From DASZTV01 sp035547515 (GTDB lineage: Bacteria; Actinomycetota; Actinomycetes; JAFAQI01): DNA of 20,219 bases. Both the position numbers and the translations under genes were made by a program. Shown here in pieces: positions 1 to 6,095 of the stretch (positions within the stretch are counted from its first letter, which is position 1; each line of letters starts with the position of its first letter). Location of the stretch: the NCBI GenBank assembly GCA_035547515.1, contig DASZUS010000057.1, positions 1 through 20,219 on the forward strand. The letters run 5' to 3'. The notes beneath the pieces were generated by a model. The model made no database searches. It was not told the DNA's origin and saw only the letters and a program-made list of their open reading frames with translations.

Positions 1-137
1 AGCCGTCCAAGGCCAACCTCACCAACCATCAGGCGCACGATCTAGCCGTAGAGCTCAACGCCCAGCTGTCAGCAGTGCTGACCCGATGGTGGCTCGGAGA
101 CATCATCGCCAGCAGCGATGAGATCCGCTGCCATTAG
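1..137 (+). CDS. C-terminal fragment of an unidentified gene (cut by window edge)
   Basis: The frame starting at base 3 stays open from the window edge to a TAG at 135-137, giving about 44 residues that end in WLGDIIASSDEIRCH. The first part has mostly G or C in third codon positions, as expected for a real gene in this genome. An amphipathic helix (HDLAVELNAQLSAVLTRW) resembles the last helix of some winged-helix regulators, but this is weak. It converges on and overlaps the end of the minus-strand LigB-like gene by about 69 bases, so one of the two tails may be an artefact or the junction may be a recent rearrangement. I cannot assign a function. Confidence 0.4.
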   Translation, partial: PSKANLTNHQAHDLAVELNAQLSAVLTRWWLGDIIASSDEIRCH

Positions 138-803
138 CTGCCAGTACGCGACGAAGTAGCCGACGCCGTACGGCGCGGTCTCCACCGACAGCTCGGCAGC
201 ACGGACCGGGTCGGTGCCGACCACTGACGACAGCCAGCGCCAGGTCGGAGCTCCCGCGCACATGAGCTCGTCGGCGAGCGCGAGGTCGATGCGGCCGAGC
301 GCGGCGGCATCACCGTGCCCCAGAGCCGCGGCGATCGCCGCGTCGAAGCTCTCAGCACGGCTGTCGAGATGGCCTGGCGCCTTCTCGGTTCGTCGCGCGG
401 AGCCGTCTCCCACCACCAGCACCGCGGCGCGCTCGAAGGCGATCGCGGCATGCGTGTCGGCGTCGGGCCCGACCGTGAGATAGCCGCGGGGCCCATCCCA
501 GCCGGCCTCGTCCAGCAGCCACGCGCCGATGCCGAGCGGCCAGGGCAGCTGACCGCCCTCGCCGGCCGGCCGCGCTGCCACCCCGAAGCCGTCGAAGCTC
601 CACGTCGCGTCCTGCGGCCAGCTCGCTCCCGCGGACCACCCGGCGACCACGACGACCCCGTCGGCCGCGCTCGCGGTCAGCCGCCGTACCGCGGCCCGGC
701 TCGCCTCGCGCAGATCCTCGTCGAGGCCGGCGGAGCCCCCAGCCACCTCAGGCACGAGCAGGGGCGCTGACGGCACGAAGGCGAGCGCGGAGATCGTGGT
801 CAC
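69..803 (-). CDS. Class III extradiol dioxygenase (LigB)-like domain protein
   Basis: This 244-residue protein begins VTTISALAFVPSAPLLVPEV, typical of the actinobacterial LigB-like family often found beside miaA and dapF. LigB-fold enzymes open catechol rings with a non-haem iron, but no activity is established for this branch and I do not see a convincing full set of iron ligands, so no reaction is assigned. The GTG start at 803-801 was chosen because the homologous N-terminus begins there and because it overlaps the TGA of the upstream folP2-type gene (GTGA), which implies translational coupling. A longer frame continues to 920 but only re-reads folP. The family usually ends near the motif YGVGYFVAYW; here about 21 further residues follow, overlapping the convergent fragment at the window edge. 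Family is fairly sure, function unknown. Confidence 0.75.
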   Translation of the reverse strand: MTTISALAFVPSAPLLVPEVAGGSAGLDEDLREASRAAVRRLTASAADGVVVVAGWSAGASWPQDATWSFDGFGVAARPAGEGGQLPWPLGIGAWLLDEAGWDGPRGYLTVGPDADTHAAIAFERAAVLVVGDGSARRTEKAPGHLDSRAESFDAAIAAALGHGDAAALGRIDLALADELMCAGAPTWRWLSSVVGTDPVRAAELSVETAPYGVGYFVAYWQLMAADLIAAGDDVSEPPSGQHC

Positions 804-1684
804 GCGAGCGCTCGGCGGCCGAGCGCGAGATCGCGGTCGCCGCGGATCGCCGCCACTGTCGCGAGGACCCGCTTGGTGGCCATCACGTCGTGGGCGCGGA
901 AGATCTGCGCGCCGAGCCACGCGGCCACCGCAGTCGCCGCGAGCGTCCCCTCGAGCCGGTCGTCCGGCGGCAGGTCGAGCACCTCGCCCACGAAGTCCTT
1001 ACGCGACATCGACATCAGCACCGGCCAGCCGGTGCCGGCCAGCACGTCGGTCGCTCGCGTCAGCTGCAGCGAGTGGCGGCTGTTCTTGCCGAAGTCGTGC
1101 GCCGGGTCGATCACGATGCCGTCGCGCCGCACACCGGCGGCGACCGCGGACTCCGCCAGCTCGACCAGGTACGCCGTGGTCTCGCCGACGACGTCGTCGT
1201 ACCAGACCCGGTGGGGCCTGGTACGCGGCGTCTGACGGCCGGCATGGGTGCAGACCAGACCTGCGCCGTGGCGCGCGGCGGTGGCGGCGAGGTCGGGGTC
1301 GACGCCGCCCCACGCGTCGTTGATGACGTCGGCTCCGGCACGGCAGACCACGTCGGCGACGTCGGCCCGCCAGGTGTCGACGCTGATCACGGCATCCGGG
1401 TGGCGCGACCGGGCGCCCTCGACGACGGGCAGCACCCGCTCGAGCTCCTCGGCCGCGTCGACGCTGCCGCCGGGCGCTGCCTTGATGCCGCCGATGTCGA
1501 CGATGTCGGCGCCCTCGTCGAGCACCTCGGCGACCCGGTCGAGGGCCTTGTCGGTGCCGAAGGTGCGCCCGCGGTCGTAGAAGGAGTCCGGCGTCGCGTT
1601 GACGATCGCCATGACGGCGAGCTCGCCTGGCTGGAACTCGCGGCTGCCCCAGCGCAGGCGAGCGCGGTCGGTGGCGGACGGCAC
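800..1684 (-). CDS. folP2: Dihydropteroate synthase-like protein, FolP2 type
   Basis: A pterin-binding TIM-barrel protein of 294 residues. Dihydropteroate synthase joins p-aminobenzoate to hydroxymethylpterin pyrophosphate in folate synthesis. Visible DHPS landmarks are VNATPDSFYDRG near the N-terminus, ISVDTW, INDAWGG, MSMSRKDFVGE and the terminal FRAHDV. The loop that reads ESTRPG in true DHPS is here DIGGIKAAPGG, the hallmark of the actinobacterial FolP2 paralogue, for which classical DHPS activity is doubtful. Position next to a DivIVA-domain gene and tag matches mycobacterial Rv1207, although the gpgS gene that follows Rv1207 is missing here. I prefer the GTG at 1684-1682 over the GTG at 1708 because a TACCAT hexamer ends six bases upstream of it, the leaderless pattern seen at other genes in this window. 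It overlaps the LigB-like gene by GTGA. Confidence 0.85.
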   Translation of the reverse strand: MPSATDRARLRWGSREFQPGELAVMAIVNATPDSFYDRGRTFGTDKALDRVAEVLDEGADIVDIGGIKAAPGGSVDAAEELERVLPVVEGARSRHPDAVISVDTWRADVADVVCRAGADVINDAWGGVDPDLAATAARHGAGLVCTHAGRQTPRTRPHRVWYDDVVGETTAYLVELAESAVAAGVRRDGIVIDPAHDFGKNSRHSLQLTRATDVLAGTGWPVLMSMSRKDFVGEVLDLPPDDRLEGTLAATAVAAWLGAQIFRAHDVMATKRVLATVAAIRGDRDLALGRRALA

Positions 1685-1690
1685 GTCCGC

Positions 1691-1696
1691 ATGGTA
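1691..1696 (-). promoter_or_regulatory. Probable -10 box for leaderless folP2 transcript
   Basis: On the minus strand TACCAT (TANNNT) is followed by six bases and the GTG at 1684. No Shine-Dalgarno sequence precedes this start. A clear -35 box is not visible. Confidence 0.5.
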
Positions 1697-1756
1697 GAGA
1701 CGCCTCACGCACCATCGCGGCGCGACCGGTTGGGCGCGACACGGAGGGGGTCAGTC

Positions 1757-2179
1757 ATGGGTGACCGCGATTCGCCGCTCGACCTGCTCAGCCGCATCCC
1801 CCTGTTTCGCGGGTGCACCAAGGACGAGCTGCGCCACATCGATCGGGCGGCCACGCGGGTGGACTACGCGCCCGGGCAGCTGATCTGCCGCGAGGGCGAG
1901 GTCGGCCGGGAGCTGATCATGATCATCGACGGCGAGGCCTCGATCGACCGAGGCGGCGTGGAGATCGCCCGGGTAGGGCCCGGTGCGTTCATCGGGGAGA
2001 TGTCGCTGCTGGACGGCGGCCCACGCAGCGCCACGATCACTGCGACCAGCGAGGTTCGCGCGCTGGCGCTGGCCACTCGTGAGTTCTGGCAGGTCATCGA
2101 CGAGGTGCCGGCAATCGCGCACCGGCTCCTCACCACGCTCGCCGAGCGGCTGCGCGCCGCCGACGAAGCCGCCTTCTGA
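1757..2179 (+). CDS. Stand-alone cyclic-nucleotide-binding (Crp-like sensor) domain protein
   Basis: A 140-residue protein that is essentially one cyclic-nucleotide-binding beta barrel (about residues 10-125). The phosphate-binding cassette is present as FIGEMSLLDGGPRSATIT, with the Glu and Arg that contact the cyclic nucleotide in CRP-family proteins, so ligand binding is plausible. There is no helix-turn-helix after the barrel, so it is not by itself a transcription factor. The ATG at 1757 follows a strong GGAGGGGG at 1743-1750; the much longer open frame upstream of it is antisense to folP2 and is not real. It is divergent from folP2 across a short gap. A partner protein is expected but not visible nearby. 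Confidence 0.85.
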   Translation: MGDRDSPLDLLSRIPLFRGCTKDELRHIDRAATRVDYAPGQLICREGEVGRELIMIIDGEASIDRGGVEIARVGPGAFIGEMSLLDGGPRSATITATSEVRALALATREFWQVIDEVPAIAHRLLTTLAERLRAADEAAF

Positions 2180-2203
2180 CGGCCGACGGTCGGCGGTCGA
2201 TGA

Positions 2204-2209
2204 GACCAT
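2204..2209 (+). promoter_or_regulatory. Possible -10 box for leaderless DivIVA-domain gene
   Basis: GACCAT lies six bases before the GTG at 2216 and no ribosome binding site is present. It differs from TANNNT at the first base, so support is moderate to weak. Confidence 0.35.
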
Positions 2210-2215
2210 CGGGTC

Positions 2216-2539
2216 GTGGGCGTGATTCTTGCGGTGGCCGTCGGCGTCGCGGTGCTGATCGGGATTGCGCTGCTGCTCGCGGTGACCGACCAGCCGATGT
2301 CCGACGAGCCGGTCGACCGGCTCGACTCCGGGCTGCCGGACTCGGCGGCCGACGGCCTGCTGCGCGCGGCTGACATCCCGCGGCTTCGGTTCCGGGTGGG
2401 GCTGCGCGGTTACCGGATGGATGACGTCGATGCCGCGCTTGCGCGCATCCAGGCCGCACTTGCCCGCGCGGAGGGCGGACAGCCTGGCGGCGAAGCGGTC
2501 GGCCCCGGAGCGGTCGAGCCTGCTGCCGAGGCGGACTGA
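2216..2539 (+). CDS. Membrane-anchored DivIVA-domain protein
   Basis: A 107-residue protein with an N-terminal transmembrane helix (about residues 2-23, VILAVAVGVAVLIGIALLLA), a short acidic linker, then a DivIVA-type motif (FRVGLRGYRMDDVDAALARI, about residues 59-78) and an Ala/Glu-rich tail. The LRGY..DDVD signature is that of DivIVA/Wag31-family proteins, which bind curved or polar membrane and recruit cell-wall growth factors. This is the small single-helix form, matching mycobacterial Rv1209 in both content and position between folP2 and tag. It is too short for the long coiled coil of Wag31, so a role as a polar scaffold is inference. The GTG start is supported by the membrane helix beginning at once and by a possible -10 box six bases upstream. 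Spacing to tag is five bases, so the two are probably co-transcribed. Confidence 0.8.
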   Translation: MGVILAVAVGVAVLIGIALLLAVTDQPMSDEPVDRLDSGLPDSAADGLLRAADIPRLRFRVGLRGYRMDDVDAALARIQAALARAEGGQPGGEAVGPGAVEPAAEAD

Positions 2540-2544
2540 CCCTG

Positions 2545-3117
2545 GTGGTCGCGCGCGGCCTGGTCATGGGCGAGGACGGACGCCGCCGCTGTCCCTGGGC
2601 GATCTCGGCTCCTGACTACGTCGCCTACCACGACGAGGAGTGGGGCCGCCCGCTCGCCAGCGACGACGCGATGTTCGAGCGGATGTCGCTGGAAGGCTTC
2701 CAGTCAGGCCTGTCCTGGCTGGTCATCCTGCGCAAACGCCCCGCGTTTCGCGCCGCGTTCGCCGGCTTCTCGATCCCGGCGGTCGCGGCGTACGACGAAT
2801 CCGACGTCCAACGGCTGCTCGGTGATGCCGGCATCGTCCGCAACCGCCAGAAGATCGAGGCGACGATCGCCAACGCCGCCGCGGTCGCGCACCTGCCGGG
2901 CGGGCTGCTGGCGTTCGTCAGCGAGTTCGCCCCGACCGGGCGCCGCAAGGCGCCGAGGACCCTCGACGACGTGCCGTCGGTCTCACCGGAGTCGACCGCG
3001 CTCGCGAAGGCCCTCAAGGCTCGCGGGGTCCGGTTCGTCGGCCCGACCACCGCCTATGCGCTGATGCAGGCGACCGGACTGGTCAACGACCACCTGGTCG
3101 GCTGCGTCGCGCGCTGA
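2545..3117 (+). CDS. tag: DNA-3-methyladenine glycosylase I
   Basis: A 190-residue HhH-superfamily glycosylase that removes 3-methyladenine from alkylated DNA in base excision repair. The zinc ligands known from Escherichia coli Tag are all recognisable: Cys in RRRCPWA, His in AYHDEEWG, and the C-terminal His and Cys in NDHLVGCVAR (H-x3-C). The core motif LEGFQSGLSWLVILRKRPAF is well conserved. Translation could start at the GTG listed or at the ATG at 2566 (MGEDGRRRCPWA), which fits the family N-terminus better; the listed start keeps tight coupling to the DivIVA-domain gene five bases upstream. The pair matches mycobacterial Rv1209-Rv1210. It runs into the convergent enoyl-CoA hydratase gene after only eight bases, with no obvious terminator. 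Confidence 0.93.
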   Translation: MVARGLVMGEDGRRRCPWAISAPDYVAYHDEEWGRPLASDDAMFERMSLEGFQSGLSWLVILRKRPAFRAAFAGFSIPAVAAYDESDVQRLLGDAGIVRNRQKIEATIANAAAVAHLPGGLLAFVSEFAPTGRRKAPRTLDDVPSVSPESTALAKALKARGVRFVGPTTAYALMQATGLVNDHLVGCVAR

Positions 3118-3125
3118 GCCCGCGT

Positions 3126-3911
3126 TCAGCGGCCCACGAAGGTCGCCGGCTCCTTCGCCAGGAAGGCCTGGACGGCGGTGAGGTGGTCTTCGGTGTGCCC
3201 GCAGCGTGCCTGAGTTTCGGCCTCCTTGGCCAAACTCTCCACTAGAGAGTGAGACGCGGCGTACGCCTGTGACTCCTTGATCGCGGCGTAGGCCACCGTC
3301 GGGCCGGCCGCGAGCCGGCCGGCGAGCTCGCCCGCGGTCGCAAGGAGGTCCTCGGGCGGCACAACGACGCTGACCAGCCCCATCTCCAGCGCCTGGTGCG
3401 CCCCGACCGGCTCGGCGAGCATCAGCATGGCGGTCGCCCGGCCGCTGCCGACGAGGCGCTGCAGGGTCCACGACGCGCCGCTGTCGGGGCCGAGGCCCAC
3501 GCGGGCGAAGGCCATCAGGAACGACGCGTCCGCGGCGGCCACTCGCAGATCGCAGGCGAAGGCAAGCGCGGCGCCCGCCCCTGCCGCTGTCCCATTTACT
3601 GCCGCGATGACCGGTTTGGGCAGGGTCACGATCGCCTCGACGATGGGGTTGTAGTGCTCGGTCACCGTCGGCAGGTCGAGCTCACCGGCTTCGAGCCCGT
3701 CGACGTGCTCGCGCAGGTCCTGCCCGACGCAGAACGCCCGCCCAGCGCCGGTGAGCACTACCGCCCGGACCGCCGGATCGGCGCCCGCGCGCTCCAGTGC
3801 GGCGAGCAAGTCGAGCTTGACCGCCACTGTCAGGGCGTTGAGAGCGGCGGTTCGGTCCAGCGTGATCGTGGCGACCGCGCCCGCGATCTCATAGCGAACT
3901 TCCGTGGTCAT
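3126..3911 (-). CDS. Enoyl-CoA hydratase/isomerase family protein, PaaG-like
   Basis: A 261-residue crotonase-fold protein. The CoA and oxyanion-hole segments LTGAGRAFCVGQDL and VNGTAAGAGAALAFACDL are intact. The catalytic region reads VGLGPDSGASWTLQRLVG, with Asp in the PDxGxxW context typical of PaaG-type isomerases (ring 1,2-epoxyphenylacetyl-CoA isomerase and delta3-delta2 isomerases) rather than the Glu pair of classical hydratases. An isomerase of unsaturated acyl-CoA is therefore a better guess than a hydratase; the substrate cannot be read from the sequence. The ATG at 3911 follows GGAGAG on the minus strand (3917-3922), which decides the start over a longer frame to 3938. It is convergent with tag and divergent from the sigma factor gene, with a gap of 296 bases to the latter. 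Confidence 0.88.
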   Translation of the reverse strand: MTTEVRYEIAGAVATITLDRTAALNALTVAVKLDLLAALERAGADPAVRAVVLTGAGRAFCVGQDLREHVDGLEAGELDLPTVTEHYNPIVEAIVTLPKPVIAAVNGTAAGAGAALAFACDLRVAAADASFLMAFARVGLGPDSGASWTLQRLVGSGRATAMLMLAEPVGAHQALEMGLVSVVVPPEDLLATAGELAGRLAAGPTVAYAAIKESQAYAASHSLVESLAKEAETQARCGHTEDHLTAVQAFLAKEPATFVGR

Positions 3912-4055
3912 CGAGCTCTCCGGTTGGTGAGGACGCACTGACGTGCGGGGCCATCATTCCGCGCCGACGTTTCGACATCCCGAGCGAAGGCCACAATCGG
4001 CCTGCCCGCTGCGTCATAGGAGAGAGGTACTCCGAGGGACGCCGCGGCGACGTTG

Positions 4056-4078
4056 TCCGGATTTGTCACGAAATCGGA
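4056..4078. promoter_or_regulatory. Near-perfect dyad upstream of the sigma factor gene, possible operator
   Basis: In the 296-base divergent gap, TCCGGATTT (4056-4064) and AAATCGGA (4071-4078) form an inverted repeat broken only by one extra G, with a six-base centre. It sits in an unusually AT-rich stretch about 130 bases before the sigma factor start. A regulator site or part of a divergent promoter is possible; nothing proves it. The rest of 3912-4207 shows no convincing gene. Confidence 0.3.
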
Positions 4079-4149
4079 AGTTCATCCCAAATTTTCGGAG
4101 TCACCGACGACCGCAGCCGCGGATCGTCGTTTGAAGTAGGTACGACGGT

Positions 4150-4155
4150 TAGGCT
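4150..4155 (+). promoter_or_regulatory. Candidate -10 box for the sigma factor gene
   Basis: TAGGCT fits the actinobacterial TANNNT consensus and lies 52 bases before the GTG start. A ribosome binding site GAGAGGG follows at 4193-4199. No good -35 box is visible at normal spacing, so the promoter class is open. Confidence 0.3.
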
Positions 4156-4207
4156 GGCGCGGGCGCGCGCACAGGACCGTGCGGGACGGATCGAGAGGGC
4201 GACGTCG

Positions 4208-5989
4208 GTGGCTGCGGGGCGCGTGGATGGCGACGGGGGCTTTGAGCACCCCGAGCTCGCCGCCACGGCGGCGCCGCCGGCACCGGGGGTCCCGCAGACC
4301 CGCGAGGCGCCCGACGGGGCTCTTGCCGCGGCGGTCGACGAGGCGGTCCTCGGCGACGTCCTGGCAGACCTGCCCGAGGCGCAGCCGGACCGCCCGCTCA
4401 CTTCGGCCACCGACGTCTCGAGCCTCTACGTCCGTCATCGTCACGGACTGGCTGCTCATGCTCGCCGCTTCCTGCGGGACCAGCGCGACATCGACGAGGT
4501 CGTTCAGGAGACCTTTCTTCGGCTGTTCCTCGCGATCGGCGAGATCGAGACGGAGCTGCAGGCGATCGCCTTCGCCCGCCGTACCCTGACCAACCTCTGC
4601 ATCGACCGCTATCGCGCCGACCGGCGCCGCCCGACGATGGTCAACCTCGAGACCGCGCCCGTTGGCGAGCTTGCCGGGGATGACGACGAGGACCCGGTGC
4701 TTCGCGCCGAGGACGCGGCGATCGTGCGGCATGCCCTCGCGCAGCTCTCGCCACTGCACCGCGCGGCGCTGGTCAAGCGCGAGATCGAGGAGAAGCCGCT
4801 TCCGCAGATCGCCGCCGAGCTGGAGATCCCCGAGGAGAGCGTCAAGCACCTGCTGTTCCGGGCGCGTCGCGCGCTGCGCCGCCTCTTGGTCGGTACGTCG
4901 GTCCAGCCCGGCGTCGACCTGACTGCAGGCGAGATCGCCTCGATCGCGAACCGCCGGGCCGGCGAGGCGCTGCTGCGCGGCGGCAACGTCTTCATCGTGA
5001 TCGTGGTCGGCGCGATCGTGGCGGCGTTCGGCATGCGGTCCCTCGAGGGCCGTACGCCGACGGCGCCGGCTTCGACCGGCACAGTCGGGCAGGCGGTGCC
5101 GAACCCGGCCAGCACCCCGACAACCCCGAAGACCCACCATCGCCGCCCGGTCAGCCTTCACCAGCTGCCGCCGCCCGCGGCGTCGCACTCCCCGGCAGCT
5201 GAAACCGCGCCGCCGACGATCGCGCCGGTCGAGCAGCCTCCGATCAAGAGCAGCGCGCCGACCAAGTCGACGGCCGGCACGTTCGGCGCCGCGCGCAGCC
5301 GCCTCAAGCTCAGCGGCCCTCTGCGGGTCACGGGCGCGCCGCAGGTGACGACCGACGGCGTCACGGCGAGTGACGGTGGTGCGACCGTCACCTCGGCGTC
5401 GAGCTTCACCGCCGAGACGAGCGCGGGGACCTTCGATCTCTCGCAGTCCGTGTCGACGTCTCCGGTGACCGGTGACACGGTTTCGGTTGCTCCGGCGTTT
5501 GTCGTTGGGAATGCCGTCGAGGCGCCGGCTTTGACAGACCCGACGTCGTCGGTGTCCGTCGCGCCGGACGGCACTGTTCAGGTGCTCGTGGTGTCGGGGG
5601 CGACCCCCGATCCGTCGACGAACGCCTTTCCGATGACGTCCATCTCGGTGAACCTGGTGCTTTCCGCGGACCTTGCGAGTGTGGTCGCCGAGACGGTCGT
5701 ACTCAGCACGGCGCCGCCGAAGACGACCACCGTCACCGCGACGCCGCCGGGATCAGGTCCCACCGGCCCCCCGGCTACCTCGACTCCGCCGCCGGGATCG
5801 GGCACGTCCGCCTCCGGGACCGGCGCCGTCACGGCCAGCGGTGGGACAACCGCCGGGCCCGACACGATCTCCGGGCCCGCGCCCGGTAGCCAGGCGGCAA
5901 CGCCCGGCGTGTTAGAAATATCCGACAAATCTGGGGACGACCAGGTGACTGGCCGTTCGTTCACTACCTCTGAAGGGGTCTCTTCGTAG
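4208..5989 (+). CDS. Membrane-tethered ECF-like sigma factor with fused extracellular domain
   Basis: A 593-residue three-part protein. Residues 1-70 are an Ala/Pro/acidic lead. Residues about 73-140 are sigma-70 region 2 (DIDEVVQETFLRLFLAI is the core-binding and -10 recognition helix area). Residues about 172-227 are region 4 (ALAQLSPLHRAALVKREI, then IPEESVKHLLFRARRALRRL as the DNA-binding helix). One transmembrane helix follows at about 260-276 (VFIVIVVGAIVAAFGM), flanked inside by RRAGEALLR. The remaining roughly 310 residues are Pro/Ser/Thr/Val-rich, with a beta-like middle (about 365-500) and low-complexity Pro-Gly-Ser-Thr stretches, and should lie outside. Ordinary ECF factors have about 200 residues and are held by a separate anti-sigma factor; none is encoded nearby. 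Tethering suggests that envelope signals or proteolysis control release, but this is inference. GTG at 4208 has GAGAGGG eight bases upstream. The secreted protein gene follows 106 bases downstream in the same direction. Confidence 0.85.
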   Translation: MAAGRVDGDGGFEHPELAATAAPPAPGVPQTREAPDGALAAAVDEAVLGDVLADLPEAQPDRPLTSATDVSSLYVRHRHGLAAHARRFLRDQRDIDEVVQETFLRLFLAIGEIETELQAIAFARRTLTNLCIDRYRADRRRPTMVNLETAPVGELAGDDDEDPVLRAEDAAIVRHALAQLSPLHRAALVKREIEEKPLPQIAAELEIPEESVKHLLFRARRALRRLLVGTSVQPGVDLTAGEIASIANRRAGEALLRGGNVFIVIVVGAIVAAFGMRSLEGRTPTAPASTGTVGQAVPNPASTPTTPKTHHRRPVSLHQLPPPAASHSPAAETAPPTIAPVEQPPIKSSAPTKSTAGTFGAARSRLKLSGPLRVTGAPQVTTDGVTASDGGATVTSASSFTAETSAGTFDLSQSVSTSPVTGDTVSVAPAFVVGNAVEAPALTDPTSSVSVAPDGTVQVLVVSGATPDPSTNAFPMTSISVNLVLSADLASVVAETVVLSTAPPKTTTVTATPPGSGPTGPPATSTPPPGSGTSASGTGAVTASGGTTAGPDTISGPAPGSQAATPGVLEISDKSGDDQVTGRSFTTSEGVSS

Positions 5990-6095
5990 GCCCCGACGAG
6001 CTGGGAGCAATGCGCAAGGAAGTGGGAGCGTCGAGTTCCCGCTCAGTCCACACGGCGGGCCGGACTCCGCTGAACGAGGTCACGAAAGGACCCCG

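Noticed and set aside
890..1756. N-terminal extension of the cyclic-nucleotide-binding protein to 429 residues
   Set aside because: The extension lies antisense to folP2, and a strong ribosome binding site precedes the internal ATG at 1757.
3943..4134. Small 63-codon plus-strand frame in the divergent gap
   Set aside because: No ribosome binding site, Arg/Pro/His-rich product, no recognisable motif.
6018..6050. ECF-type promoter motif (GGAAGT ... AGTCC) before the 945-residue protein, similar to GGAAGT ... AGTCA at 4076-4104
   Set aside because: The spacing differs by four bases between the two sites and no third copy is seen before the other surface genes, so autoregulation by the tethered sigma factor cannot be claimed from it.
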